DNA from: Pythium myriotylum
Lineage: Eukaryota > Oomycota > Peronosporomycetes > Pythiales > Pythiaceae
DNA: 64,000 nucleotides
Reading direction: 5' to 3'
Assembly: GCA_023091665.1 (NCBI GenBank)
Contig: JALJCQ010000012.1
Location: forward strand, 1 to 64,000
The notes under the pieces were generated by a model. The model saw nothing but the letters and a program-made list of their open reading frames with translations, had not been told where the DNA came from and searched no databases. Shown here piece after piece: positions 38,148 through 48,101 of the stretch; position 1 is the first letter of the stretch; each line of letters begins with the position of its first letter. The translations under genes and the position numbers were made by a program.

Positions 38148-39692
38148 ATGCAGCTCCTCTTCCTGGCGCCGCTGCTGCTCGCGGCCTCCGCGGCGGCGCG
38201 CCACACTGAGCAGCTCTTCGTGCGTCCGCTGCCGCATGTGAACAAGGCGCTCGCGCACTTTCGCTTCTCCACGCGCGAGCCGCTCGACGCCGCCGCGCTC
38301 GCGCCCGTCGTGCTGCGCCAGATCCTCACCAAGTACGACGCCGCGTCGCTGCAGCTCTCCTTCTCCGTGGGCCAGTACAGCGAGGCGCGCTACGGCCCTC
38401 CACACGCTGACGACGACGACACCAAGCGAAGCTTCCACGCGCCCTTCGGTGCGCGCCTGCAGGTGGCGTTCCGCGGCGACGCGGCGACGATCCCGGACCG
38501 CTGGCATGGCGTGACATCCGAGCTGGGCGGTGTCTTCTCGGCATCGCTCAACCGCATGGACGAGACGACCATGGTGAAGCTGCAGCCAACATCAAGTGCT
38601 GCAGAGTTCGGCGCGTATGACGCTGTGAACACCACCGCAAGCCATTTCCTCCAGGCGACACTCGCGCGCGAAGAACTCTGCACGGAGAACCTCACGCCGT
38701 GGCTCAAGATGCTGCCGTGTCGAGCCCACGCCGGACTCGGCGCACTAATCGACCCCATCCGAATCGTTTCGGGTGAGTACGCGATGCTCTCAGTGTACGC
38801 AGCGCGTGGAGATGACGGCTGGCGGGTCGAACAGCAGCTTACGACTGTGCAGCCGAGTGGGCGCGACGCTGCGTGGTCACTCGGCTCGCTGCTTCTTGAC
38901 AGCGAGGCATCGGACGGGAAAGCGCTAACCCACTTCTCAGCGTGTCCGCTCGCGAGTAGCAGCAGTATCACCACGGAGATCAGCCCTCCAAGAAAGGTCG
39001 ATTTGAAAACGCAGGCAAACGCTATCCCCACGAGCCAGCGGTGGCTGCCGGACACTCACCAGTCGAGCACGAAACGACCTCAGGAAGTAGTAGCAGTCCA
39101 TCGTTTCCAGACGGGGTACGGACAGGTCCACGGTGGGCTGGCTGTGCGACTGGAGAACCGGCACGAGACGTGTGCCATGCGAGTGACGTACAACGACGTC
39201 GCGCCGTGGTATCTCCGATTGTATTTCCATACATTCAAGAACCGTCTCGTATCGCTGGACGACGGGAAGACTTTGACAGGGGCAGTTTCACCGACGTTCG
39301 ACTTTGTGCCCGCCGAGTTGCGCGGTCGTCCCAACCAGTTTCGCATCCAAGTCGAGCTGCCGCCTCGCTCGGCGTTTGTGTTGTCGGTGCAGTTCGAGAA
39401 AGTGTTCGTACGCTTATCCGAACACCCGCCAGATGCAAACCGAGGCTTCGACATCCCGCCGGGTGTCGCGACCTTTTCGTCGTCAAGCTCATGCGACGCA
39501 ACTCCTCTTCAGCGAGTTGTTTACTCGGAGCCGCTGCTCGTAGCTCTCCCCACGCCCGACTTTAGCATGCCGTACAACGTCATCACGCTCACGTCCACGG
39601 TCGTCGCGTTCTTCGCCGGCAGTATGCTCAACACGCTCTTGCGCAAGGCCCCTCGCATCCAGCGCATGCTCGCCGACAAGAAGACGGCATGA
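38148..39692 (+). CDS. PIGT: GPI transamidase subunit PIG-T (Gpi16)
   Basis: 514 residues. Signal peptide ~1-18; EQLFVRPLPHVNKALAHFRF near the N-terminus; LCTENLTPWLKMLPC (~177-191), the region that in the human protein contains the Cys disulphide-bonded to PIG-K; C-terminal PDFSMPYNVITLTSTVVAFF with one membrane span and a short basic tail. PIG-T is the ER-lumenal scaffold subunit of the transamidase that attaches GPI anchors to proteins. The length is close to that of the yeast and human proteins. It would serve, for example, the GPI-anchored elicitin-like proteins at 50.7-52.3 kb. Confidence 0.9.
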   Translation: MQLLFLAPLLLAASAAARHTEQLFVRPLPHVNKALAHFRFSTREPLDAAALAPVVLRQILTKYDAASLQLSFSVGQYSEARYGPPHADDDDTKRSFHAPFGARLQVAFRGDAATIPDRWHGVTSELGGVFSASLNRMDETTMVKLQPTSSAAEFGAYDAVNTTASHFLQATLAREELCTENLTPWLKMLPCRAHAGLGALIDPIRIVSGEYAMLSVYAARGDDGWRVEQQLTTVQPSGRDAAWSLGSLLLDSEASDGKALTHFSACPLASSSSITTEISPPRKVDLKTQANAIPTSQRWLPDTHQSSTKRPQEVVAVHRFQTGYGQVHGGLAVRLENRHETCAMRVTYNDVAPWYLRLYFHTFKNRLVSLDDGKTLTGAVSPTFDFVPAELRGRPNQFRIQVELPPRSAFVLSVQFEKVFVRLSEHPPDANRGFDIPPGVATFSSSSSCDATPLQRVVYSEPLLVALPTPDFSMPYNVITLTSTVVAFFAGSMLNTLLRKAPRIQRMLADKKTA

Positions 39693-39992
39693 GATGCCAC
39701 GTAAGTAACGTCATTAATCAATTCTCGTCATGCCATTTGACATGGCTACACAGGATGGGCAGCGTCCTCACGGACTCTAGTTTAACGAGTCCATTTCGTA
39801 CTACTTAAAGTGGCGCAATTGTCTAATGCACAGTCGCAGCGGGCGATAGGCAGAGGAAAATGGAGAACAGAGTACTGCTGCGACAAGAAGATACTGGTCT
39901 CTGGTGTAGAAGATCGCTTCGATCGCGATCGCCTCGACGTTGGTTTGGGCTCATGGTCGGTTGCTCACCATAAATATTGCTGGATCTACGAA

Positions 39993-41654
39993 TTAGACGA
40001 TGCTGTTGCTGGCCAGGCGGCGGCCCGTGCGTCGTTCCTCTTCCTCGATCTCCTTGAGCTTCTGCTCCGAGAAGATGGACGCGGCCACGAGGCACGCGAA
40101 CGCACACGACGACCAGAACAGCACGATGCGGAAGCCCACTCGGTAGGTGCACGCCGTGTCGCATGCACCGCTGTGCACGATGATGTTCATGACGAGTCCC
40201 GGGAAGTAGTTGGAGGCTGCGTAGCCGAGCAGGTTGTAGCTCGTGTAGGCGACCGAGGACGCGAGTGGACGCAGGCGGCGCGGTGCCGATGAGATGACGA
40301 TGCCCGAGCACGCCGGCAGCAGCGCGCCGCCGAAGAAGAGCATGAGCCAGAGGAAGAGCGCGATGGCCGGCGTGGAGCGCAGGAAAGTCACGGGCAGCGA
40401 CGAGAGACAGCTCACGAGCCCGACGACCATGCAGATGCGCAGCGCCTTGGTCTGCTGGAAGGGCCCCGAGTACCCGCCGGCCTGGTCGATGAGCCAGCCG
40501 CCGAAGAAGACGCCGAGGATCGGGCCGGTGCCGCTCACGACGAGGTAGGACGAGTGGATCTGGTAGAGCGAGTCGTTGGTGTTGGTGGAGAGGTAGAGCG
40601 TGGTCCAGAACTGGATGCCGGCGACCACGAAGAAGAGCGCCGAGAGCCCGAGCACGAGGCAGACGTAGACTTTTTGGTGGAAGAGCTCGGTGAGGTTCTC
40701 CCACATGCGCGCTTCCTGGTGGAGCAGCTGCCGACGGCGCGTGGCTGGCGAGACCTCGCCGCCGTTGAGCGACTGCAAGCGCGTGGTCTCGTCGGCGCTC
40801 TCGGGCGTGGTCTTGGCGTCGTCGCCCGTGGACTCGCTGTCGTCTTCGGCGCTGTCGAGCACGAGCGAGGCCTGGCTCGTCTCGTGGATCTCAATGTGCT
40901 CGCGCGGCACGAAGAAGATGAGGATCGAGAGCGGCAGCACGAGCAGGAACTGCATGAGGAAGGGCCATCGCCAGCAGAAGATGCCGTGGCAGAGCCCGGA
41001 CTCGGGCGTGCCGACGTCACCGAGCAAGTTGGCGCGCAGCGTGTCCTTGAGCGCGACGGCCGTGACGTTGTCGAGCCCCGTGAGCGGCATGTCGCTGGCC
41101 GTCGAGGGCGCGTCGGCCGACGGCGACGAGGACCAGACCGTGACCGAGCCGGCGAAGTAGCCGAGCGTGATGCCGAGCGGCGTGGAGGCCTGGAGAAAGC
41201 TCATCCACATGCCCTTCTTGGCGCGCGGGGCGTATTCGTGGACCCAGAGGGGCGAGTAGACGACGTGGAAGGCCTGCGTGAGGCCGACGACGCCGCGCAG
41301 CAGGATGAGCAGCGGCTTGGAGTACCAGCGCAGCGTGGGCGCGAAGGCCACGAGGAGCACGGCGACGTTGTTGACGGCGAGCGAGACGCCGAGCACGGTG
41401 CGCGGAGAGAAGCGCCTGAAGAGCGTCGAGCACGAGGGCGAGGCCAGCGAGATGGCGATGTAGACGATGGCGCCGAGCAGCCCCTGCTCCTCCGGGTTGA
41501 GGCGGAACGTGCGCGTGAACTGCTCGAGCAGCGAGGGCACGGCGCCGGCCTCGAGGTACATCCAGACCTGCGTGAGGATGAGGAACTTGAAGAGGTAGTC
41601 GGTCCGCTGGGGGGACGGCGCCTTGGGCGTCGCGCCGTAGCGAGCGTCCACCAT
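39993..41654 (-). CDS. MFS transporter, Spinster-like
   Basis: 553 residues from the ATG at 41654 (ccaccATG); an upstream in-frame extension lacks protein-like sequence. About 12 membrane spans in two halves around a hydrophilic loop (~225-330) rich in Asp, Glu, Ser and Thr. The first half has YLEAGAVPSLLEQFTRTFRL and a PLWVHEYAPRAKKGMWMS segment typical of Spinster-type MFS proteins. These transport sphingolipids or lysophospholipids in animals; the substrate here is unknown. The C-terminal helix EQKLKEIEEEERR is cytoplasmic. Confidence 0.8.
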   Translation of the reverse strand: MVDARYGATPKAPSPQRTDYLFKFLILTQVWMYLEAGAVPSLLEQFTRTFRLNPEEQGLLGAIVYIAISLASPSCSTLFRRFSPRTVLGVSLAVNNVAVLLVAFAPTLRWYSKPLLILLRGVVGLTQAFHVVYSPLWVHEYAPRAKKGMWMSFLQASTPLGITLGYFAGSVTVWSSSPSADAPSTASDMPLTGLDNVTAVALKDTLRANLLGDVGTPESGLCHGIFCWRWPFLMQFLLVLPLSILIFFVPREHIEIHETSQASLVLDSAEDDSESTGDDAKTTPESADETTRLQSLNGGEVSPATRRRQLLHQEARMWENLTELFHQKVYVCLVLGLSALFFVVAGIQFWTTLYLSTNTNDSLYQIHSSYLVVSGTGPILGVFFGGWLIDQAGGYSGPFQQTKALRICMVVGLVSCLSSLPVTFLRSTPAIALFLWLMLFFGGALLPACSGIVISSAPRRLRPLASSVAYTSYNLLGYAASNYFPGLVMNIIVHSGACDTACTYRVGFRIVLFWSSCAFACLVAASIFSEQKLKEIEEEERRTGRRLASNSIV

Positions 41655-42193
41655 GTTGGCGCGTTGGCGTGGGCGAGGGGACGGACCGGACGTTGGCGTG
41701 GGCGTCCAGAGACGAACTGACTGCCGACGCGGTGGCGTGGACCGGAGCGAAAAACGAAGGTCGACTGGCCACTCGTGGGTTCTGCTGCTGGAGGCGTCCA
41801 GAGAAGATGGGCCCGCTCCTCTCTTCGACTCACTTGCCTGCGCTGGCGACCTGACGACACGCGAGCGCGCCGTTGGGTGGACCACACTAAGACCGCGCCA
41901 ACAAAAAAAACTGAGATCTGCGTGACGTGCACCACACCAGAAAACCAACATGGCTACAGCGCCCATCTCCTTCCATTCCTCGTTCGCCGAACCTTGACCT
42001 CGCTCATGGGACGTGGCGACGGACTCTATGGCTCGTCCAAGAGCTTTCCGGTCGTGCTGAACGCCGCGCCGCTTGGCCTGATCCATTCTGGATTCTCCCC
42101 AGCGACCCCCACGTCCTACCACCGACCCAGGTCCACGGCGTACTCAACGGCTCAGTCTCGTTCTCTCCTTGCGTGGTCAATTTTGCACTATCC
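41655..42193. promoter_or_regulatory. Divergent promoter region between the MFS and DUF4360 genes
   Basis: 539 bp between two outward-facing start codons. Near the right side GGTCAATTTTGCACTATCC, just before the ATG at 42194, resembles the FPR part of an oomycete core promoter. GTTGGCG repeats lie next to the MFS start. Confidence 0.35.
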
Positions 42194-43210
42194 ATGGTAT
42201 CCGTCACCACGGCCTTCCTGGCCGCTGCTGCGTCCTCTTTGGCTGTTGTATCGGCCCAGCCCTACAGACTGCAGCAGCCGAGCATGATCGGCTCTGGGTG
42301 TCCGTTCGGCACTGCGTACACCGAAGTCGCACCGGACGCCCAGAGTTTTTCCGTTCTGTTCTCCGACTACGCAGCCGCGACCGACAGCAGCTCGAGTCGC
42401 GTGCGTCGGTCGTGCAATTTTGCGATCCCCGTCGAGGCCATGCCCGGCACGTCCATCGGCCTGTACAAGATCGACTTTCGCGGCTACGCCTACGTCCCAC
42501 AGGCGACCGGCGCCTACGGCATGTTCACCAGCGAGTACTTTTTCGCCGGCCAGCTCGGTCCGAGCGTCGTGAGGCGCTTCGAAGCCGGCACCGACACGCC
42601 CATCTACGAGACCACGTCCATCAACGTCCAGTCGGTGATCTGGTCGCCGTGTGGAGGCTCCACCAATTTTCGAGTCAACAGCGCTGTGACGGCGTACAAG
42701 CCGTCTCCCGACGCGCCGGACGTGCAGATGGAGATCGACTCGCTCGACGGCACGGTCAGTGGGCAGGTCAAAGTGTACGTGCAGTACAAGAACTGCAGCG
42801 CCGGAGGCGAGAGTCCATCACCGACGCCGACGAGCGTCGCGCCAACACCAACACCGACGGCAGCGCCACCTCCCACAACGCCGGCTCCAACAACGAAGCC
42901 GCCAACGCCAACGCCAACGCCAACACCAACGCCAACGCCAACGCCAACATCTCCGCCTCCCGCGACAACCGACGCAGAGCCTTCTGCTCCGACGTCAACG
43001 ACTCGCGCGCCTGCGACTTCGCAGCCACCAACCGCGCAGCCAACAACCTCCGCGCCAACGCCCGAGCCAGCGGCGCCGACGCCAACGCCAACGCCAACGA
43101 CCCGCGCGCCTGCGCCTGCGACCCCACCAGTTCCCGCAGCGGAGCCGACGCCGACGCCGACGCCAACGTCGCCCGAGCCAACGCCGACGCCGACGCCAAC
43201 GTCGGCGTAG
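42194..43210 (+). CDS. Secreted DUF4360 protein with Thr/Pro-rich tail
   Basis: 338 residues from the ATG at 42194, where the signal peptide begins (MVSVTTAFLAAAASSLAVVSA, cut near residue 21). Residues ~28-197 fit DUF4360: GSGCPFGTAY, four Cys, RSCNFAIPV and IDFRGYAYVP. Residues ~200-338 are a low-complexity TPTPTP stalk with no GPI signal. DUF4360 proteins are secreted in fungi, oomycetes and some bacteria; their function is not established. Confidence 0.8.
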   Translation: MVSVTTAFLAAAASSLAVVSAQPYRLQQPSMIGSGCPFGTAYTEVAPDAQSFSVLFSDYAAATDSSSSRVRRSCNFAIPVEAMPGTSIGLYKIDFRGYAYVPQATGAYGMFTSEYFFAGQLGPSVVRRFEAGTDTPIYETTSINVQSVIWSPCGGSTNFRVNSAVTAYKPSPDAPDVQMEIDSLDGTVSGQVKVYVQYKNCSAGGESPSPTPTSVAPTPTPTAAPPPTTPAPTTKPPTPTPTPTPTPTPTPTSPPPATTDAEPSAPTSTTRAPATSQPPTAQPTTSAPTPEPAAPTPTPTPTTRAPAPATPPVPAAEPTPTPTPTSPEPTPTPTPTSA

Positions 43211-43348
43211 CCACCACCTACAACAACAACCAGCAGCAGCACCAGCACGCTCTTCCTCGAGCTCTTTTCCATGCGGTAGAAGGATCTCTCTCTATTTTTG
43301 CAGACAAATAGACGGCACTTGACTTGGAGGGAATGACGGGTCCGCGGC

Positions 43349-43597
43349 TCAGGGCGGCGAGCCCGCGGCGGCGGCGGGCGAGTCGTGCGCGTCCGGGCGG
43401 CGCGCGGAGCCGCGTCGCTGGCGCCGCAGCCGCGCCTCTCGCTTGGCGGCGTCGTCGTCGTCGTCCGAGTCGCTGGCCTCGGCGAGCACGTCGTCGCCGT
43501 CCTGGAGCAGCCCGCTGACGTAGAAGGCGTACATGCGGTCGTCTTCGTTGGCGCCCTGGGGACGCGGCGCGGGCGGCGAGGACGAGACGCTGGACAT
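43349..43597 (-). CDS. Small acidic protein, hypothetical
   Basis: 82 residues from the ATG at 43597. It has a possibly folded core (DDRMYAFYVSGLLQDGDDVL) followed by an acidic Ser/Asp run and a basic Arg-rich C-terminus. Other frames here are also open because of the high GC content, so this call rests on composition only. Confidence 0.4.
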   Translation of the reverse strand: MSSVSSSPPAPRPQGANEDDRMYAFYVSGLLQDGDDVLAEASDSDDDDDAAKREARLRRQRRGSARRPDAHDSPAAAAGSPP

Positions 43598-44461
43598 GGC
43601 GACGGAGGGCGAATGGGGAAATGAACGGGGGAAGTTGAGCAGCGCCCACGCCAACGTGCAAGCACGGCGCGCCTGTCCAGAGATCCGGGCCGAGCCGAGT
43701 GCCTCTTGGCGCGTCGCTGCAACTCACATCACCGCCGCGCTGACGCATGGGGTGGGACGCTGGCCAGAACCAGATCCCCTGCGGCGGCCGTTACGAACCA
43801 GTTAACAACGCCCATAATGGCGCTGCTGCTGGGCGACAGGGAGGGCTCGCCTGGTGGTGTGGGCGTGTAAAGGGATGCCGCCGGATGTGTGTGGTGGCCA
43901 TACCTACTAGTACTCGCGACATGACGCTCGCGGTGGCGTCAGCGCCGTCGGCGCCGATCTGGTCGAGCGTACACGGGAAGGGAAGCGCCGTCCCCAGCAT
44001 CTGCCGTGTCTTAAAATTCGCGATTCGCGGCGTTTTCCCTCGACTAGGCGCGCCGCGTTGGACGCTCCACGGGGACAGTCTCGCGATGGACGTCCGCGTC
44101 ATCTGCCGGCGGCGGTGAATGGCGCGCGTGCGTCGCGCCTTCTGCCCGGCGGCGCCTGATTTCCGAGGCGATCGCGATCGGTGGCTGCGCGGCGGCGCGC
44201 TTTGCCCGGCAACGCCGATTGCTCAGCGCGACGACGCGACACGCTCCGGCCACTCGCACCCAGCGTCTCGCTCGCGTCTGGGTGGCGTCTGTCGACGACA
44301 CGCGCGACTCGCGCTCATGGGAGGATGGGTCGCGCCACGTCACAGATCGGCGAACGGTCGAGAACGCGTGCCGGCATCTGCGCGGCACGGATTCCCACAG
44401 AACACGCGCACGTTCGAATGGAAGGCAGTTCATTCCACTCTACTTCGATTGGAAGCCCTCC
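43598..44461. other. Intergenic, GC-rich, no supported gene
   Basis: 864 bp; overlapping open frames on both strands without recognisable domains. Confidence 0.4.
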
Positions 44462-45292
44462 TCACACATACAGCGCGTTGTACTCGTCCTCGAGGACCAC
44501 GCCGCCGCCGCCGCCCACGACGGGCGCAGCCGCGATGCCGGCCTTCTGGTTCTTGGTCAACTTCTTTTGCAGGCTCTGCAGCAACTCGCGTGTGTCGCGG
44601 GTGAGCTCCTGATTGGCCGTCAGCACAAGCGCCGGCGCCTCGACGCGCTCGAACGATCGCTCGTCCAGGTTCAGATGCAGCACGACGGGCTGCCGGTGGC
44701 GCTCGCCCTCGGCCACGACCTGCACCTGGTCGTAGAACTCCTGCTCCGTGTCGAGCACGGTCGTGCGCGCGGCGCCGCTCTCGTCTAGCGCCACGAGCCG
44801 CTGCATGTGGCGCTGCGCCTCCGCGTCCACGAGCTCGCCGTCGAGCTCTTCGTAGCGCAGCTCGGCATCGCAGAACGCGCAGCGCCGCGCGCCGTTGAGC
44901 TCGATGCGGCCGCACTGGAGGCAGTTGATGATGCGCGCGTGGAGCAGCTTGGACGGCTTCTTGCTCTTGGCCTGTTTGAGGCGCGAGTTGGGCGCCGACG
45001 GCACGGGCACGAGCGGCGCCGCCGACTGCTCCGTCGGCTTGCTCTTGGCCTGCGGGGGCGGCGTCTTGGTCGCCGTTGGCTTGCGGAAGAGCCGAGCGCT
45101 GATGGCCTGCGCTCGCGTCGGCGCGACGCCCAGCAGCTCCGTGAGGTACGGCTCGACCTCGGCGGGCGTCTTGAACTCGCTGAGCACGTAGTTGAGGATG
45201 TCGTCGACCTCGGGGAAGCCCAGCAGCGCCACGAGCTCCTGCTTGAGCCACGCGCGCGTCGCGTCGTCCGAGTTCATCGTGGAGCTGCTCAT
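44462..45292 (-). CDS. TRIP4: ASC-1 (TRIP4)-type zinc-finger protein without ASCH domain
   Basis: 276 residues from the ATG at 45292. The N-terminal helical domain (~10-55, WLKQELVALLGFPEVDDILNY) matches the N-terminus of activating signal cointegrator 1. The zinc ribbon is C124-x2-C127-x10-C138-x2-C141 (CLQCGRIELNGARRCAFC), the C2HC5 finger of that family. The C-terminal ASCH domain found in animal ASC-1 is absent. In animals ASC-1 is part of a complex acting in transcription coactivation, alkylation repair and resolution of collided ribosomes. Confidence 0.75.
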   Translation of the reverse strand: MSSSTMNSDDATRAWLKQELVALLGFPEVDDILNYVLSEFKTPAEVEPYLTELLGVAPTRAQAISARLFRKPTATKTPPPQAKSKPTEQSAAPLVPVPSAPNSRLKQAKSKKPSKLLHARIINCLQCGRIELNGARRCAFCDAELRYEELDGELVDAEAQRHMQRLVALDESGAARTTVLDTEQEFYDQVQVVAEGERHRQPVVLHLNLDERSFERVEAPALVLTANQELTRDTRELLQSLQKKLTKNQKAGIAAAPVVGGGGGVVLEDEYNALYV

Positions 45293-45409
45293 GAAGAATG
45301 GAGGGGTCTCTCCGAGGGGAATGGCGTGAGTGAAGGTTGGTCGCGTGGACCACCCAAGGGATTGCAACATGGCTACATGTGAAAATGCATTGGATCGCTT
45401 ATGAGCTTT

Positions 45410-45595
45410 CTACTTCTTGCCGCCCTTCTTGCCACCCTTCTTGTTGTCCTGCGCGGCCGGAGCCTCCTTGGCTGGGACGGTCTGCTTCTGTGGCTGCTGT
45501 TGCTGCTGCTGCTGTTGCTGCTTCTGCGGAGCGGGCTTCTGCTCTTGCTGGGCGGGGGCCTGCTGCTGTTGCTTGTTTCCCTGCTTCTTGCCCAT
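45410..45595 (-). CDS. Small Gln/Lys-rich protein, copy 1 (outer left)
   Basis: 61 residues: MGKKQGNK start, polyglutamine blocks separated by PAP and QKP, and a DNKKGGKKGGKK tail. No membrane segment or signal peptide; very basic and probably disordered. Function unknown; a nucleic-acid or ribosome association is only suggested by charge. Five related genes lie in this interval, with a conserved start and tail, which supports real coding. Confidence 0.65.
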   Translation of the reverse strand: MGKKQGNKQQQQAPAQQEQKPAPQKQQQQQQQQQPQKQTVPAKEAPAAQDNKKGGKKGGKK

Positions 45596-46142
45596 GCTTG
45601 CTTGGTTCGTGGACTGGTGGGGACTTGGACTTGCGACTCGCGTGGAGAATGTGGAAGTGAGTCGTGTGAAGAACCTCCTCCGTCTCCGCTTCGGCTCTCT
45701 GTTCCCAGCACAACGACTTGGTGCTGGGGGATCCCAGACCTGGGACGTTGGGCGTGGGAGTTGGGCCGGTTGCAGCTACAAATAGAGCACTGGAGCCATT
45801 CCGTGGCACAGCGTTGAGCAATCGAGTTCAAACGGTCGAAAGGTCGGTAGGTGGATGGTTTCGCAAAGAGGATCTCTGGATCGGATTGGAGGAGTTGCGG
45901 TTGAAGCTGGCGGAGGATTCGGAACCCGCGAGTTCGACGCCCGGGTCAGGAGGACTGGGTCGGTTCGGTCCCAACGACTTCATCCCACGAGAGCTGAGTC
46001 AAAACCCAACGAAATGACGAGGAAGGTGAAGTTTGTTGAGCTTTATGTATATCATCGTGTATTGTGTTCAACTGTAGCGAGGTGGGAATTATCTGGAGAC
46101 GGTGGTGCCAGTCTAATCAAACGAGTGTTCTGGGATGTTTGG

Positions 46143-46478
46143 TTACTTCGATCCGGGGCGAGGGCGCTTGGTTGAGGGCGCTGGCGTAGTCGTGGTCGGA
46201 GTGTTGCCTCCTCCCGAGTCTCCGTCCGGCTTGTGCGGTGGCTTCGTTGTGGGTCGCGCCGGCTTGACAGTGGGCTTGACCGGTGGCTTGACCGGTGGCT
46301 TGACCGGTGGCTTGACTGGAGGCTTGGGGGGTGACACTGGCGGTCGGACCGGAGGCCTGGGGGGCGGGACAAGGCGATCTGGCGTGGCAGAGGCTCGACG
46401 AGCTGGGCTCTCGGCGACGACGAGGAACAGCATGGAAACGCCGAGCCAGAGCAGAAGCCACACCCCGGAGAGCTTCAT
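46143..46478 (-). CDS. Secreted Pro/Lys-rich protein, left copy
   Basis: 111 residues from the ATG at 46478. Signal peptide MKLSGVWLLLWLGVSMLFLVVAES, then ATPDRLV, then a PPVK repeat stalk, DSGGG and TTPAPS, and a basic end. The leader, TPDR motif and DSGGG/TPAP segments match the N-terminal part of the elicitin-like gene at 50718-51359, but the cysteine-rich elicitin domain is missing. An Inr+FPR-like promoter lies 8-21 bp upstream of the ATG. Confidence 0.65.
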   Translation of the reverse strand: MKLSGVWLLLWLGVSMLFLVVAESPARRASATPDRLVPPPRPPVRPPVSPPKPPVKPPVKPPVKPPVKPTVKPARPTTKPPHKPDGDSGGGNTPTTTTPAPSTKRPRPGSK

Positions 46479-46485
46479 GGTGGAG

Positions 46486-46499
46486 CTGGTGGATGCAAA
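46486..46499 (-). promoter_or_regulatory. Oomycete Inr+FPR-like promoter (left copy)
   Basis: On the minus strand TCACTTTTCAATTT matches the oomycete TCAYTTYNCAWTTT-type core promoter at all positions. It lies just upstream of the ATG at 46478. Confidence 0.6.
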
Positions 46500-47329
46500 T
46501 TGAAAAGTGAGGAGGTGAGAGTGTCGCCCATGAAAGCACCAAGTCGGGTCGGATCCAGTGAAGGCAGGCGGGGCAGTGCACTGCACTGTGAAGTGCATGG
46601 GTTGACTCTTTGCTGGACCGACTCTGCGAGCTGTTCAGTCGGTCTCGTCGAGACCTTCTGTATTCCTCCGTACTCACACCAATTTTTTGGCAAACGGGGA
46701 GTCTGTCTGAGTCCACACGTGGTGGAAGTCCACTCCAAGTGGATTCAAGAAGGGGAGTGGATCGCATTCGCGACTGTGGTGGTCAAACCTCGCTGTTAAG
46801 AGCGCCTCGGGTGACGAGGCATGACGGTATCAAGCGCAGCCAAACGAACGCTTCCGAGTCTTCCCACGCTTTGTCGGCACGTGTGGCTCCGTGTGCTCAA
46901 GTGCGATGAGAGGTTGACCGTCGTCTGAGAAACCAATGCGGAAGGATATGTTCTGATGTGTTCTGCAGGTTTGGGTCAAGACTCGCCCTTTCTACGAGGA
47001 AAGACGACCAACCAACGTCTCACGCAGTTGGTCTAATCGAGAAACGAGTTGGCGGGCGTGCCAGAGTGTACCCGATCGGAATGGCTCGCCTCGTCCATGG
47101 CCCAGCTCACTTTCACGTCAAATCAAGTCAACTGGACAGCTCGCTGAACCTCCCTCCTCCTGGTGAGATTCCAGCAAGCCAGTGCCCTGCCCGCTTCAAT
47201 CGATTGGTTTACTGGCATTTCATCACATGGGGTCGCTGCAGCTACTGTGGCTCACCATCAGAATGACGTCGTACCCAGGTGACAGTTGTGCAATCCATTT
47301 GTGTTGATAGTGTTATGTATTGGGATAAT

Positions 47330-47518
47330 CTACTTCTTGCCGCCCTTCTTGCCACCCTTCTTGTTGTCCTGCGCGGCCGGAGCCTCCTTGGCTGGGACGG
47401 TCTGCTTCTGTGGCTGCTGTTGCTGCTGTTGCTGCTGTTGCTGCTTCTGTGGAGCGGGCTTCTGCTCTTGCTGGGCGGGGGCCTGCTGCTGCTGCTTGTT
47501 TCCCTGCTTCTTGCCCAT
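47330..47518 (-). CDS. Small Gln/Lys-rich protein, copy 2 (inner left)
   Basis: 62 residues, one Gln longer than copy 1; same MGKKQGNK start and GGKKGGKK tail. The 5' flank differs from that of its mirror copy because the inverted-repeat arm ends 48 bp upstream. Confidence 0.65.
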   Translation of the reverse strand: MGKKQGNKQQQQAPAQQEQKPAPQKQQQQQQQQQQPQKQTVPAKEAPAAQDNKKGGKKGGKK

Positions 47519-47566
47519 GCTTGCCTGGCTGAGTGGGTGACTTGGCGCTTGAGTGCGGATTCGAGA

Positions 47567-47864
47567 ATGAGTTGGGCGCTGGTGTTTTTCCAAACTCGTC
47601 TGCAAACATGTTGGCGCATGTTGTCCTTATGAGTCGTTCCTCGATACTGTGGGTTTCAGAACCGCTGCTGCTACTTTTAGCTGAGTGAACAAGCTATCGC
47701 TTCATAACCGAATGGGCCAGCGGAGTGCATGAGCGCAACAGAACCCATGAGACCAGTTTAAGAATAGGATCATCCTGTGCTGCATAAGAAAAGATACGTA
47801 ACCATGCAAACCTTCTTCTTCGCAATTCTCAACTCCACTTGGGCTCCAACCGACGCAAACCCAC
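47567..47864. other. Spacer of the large inverted repeat
   Basis: 298 bp of unique sequence at the centre, AT-richer than the arms, with no ORF of note. It supplies different upstream sequences to the two inner Gln/Lys-rich genes, since the arms end about 48 bp before their ATGs. Confidence 0.7.
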
Positions 47865-47912
47865 TCTCGAATCCGCACTCAAGCGCCAAGTCACCCACTC
47901 AGCCAGGCAAGC

Positions 47913-48101
47913 ATGGGCAAGAAGCAGGGAAACAAGCAGCAGCAGCAGGCCCCCGCCCAGCAAGAGCAGAAGCCCGCTCCACAGAAGCAGCAACAGCAGC
48001 AACAGCAGCAACAGCAGCCACAGAAGCAGACCGTCCCAGCCAAGGAGGCTCCGGCCGCGCAGGACAACAAGAAGGGTGGCAAGAAGGGCGGCAAGAAGTA
48101 G
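47913..48101 (+). CDS. Small Gln/Lys-rich protein, copy 3 (inner right)
   Basis: 62 residues, identical to copy 2 and mirrored in the right arm of the inverted repeat. Confidence 0.65.
   Translation: MGKKQGNKQQQQAPAQQEQKPAPQKQQQQQQQQQQPQKQTVPAKEAPAAQDNKKGGKKGGKK

Larger units (their letters stand above)
45409..47566. repeat. Large inverted repeat, left arm (2158 bp)
   Basis: Matches 47865-50022 in reverse complement with no gaps: paired coordinates always sum to 95431. One mismatch was seen (C at 46703 against A at 48728, where G is expected). The arms hold two Gln/Lys-rich genes and one Pro/Lys-rich secreted gene each. The outer ends fall one base after the stop codon of the outer gene. 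Confidence 0.9.
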
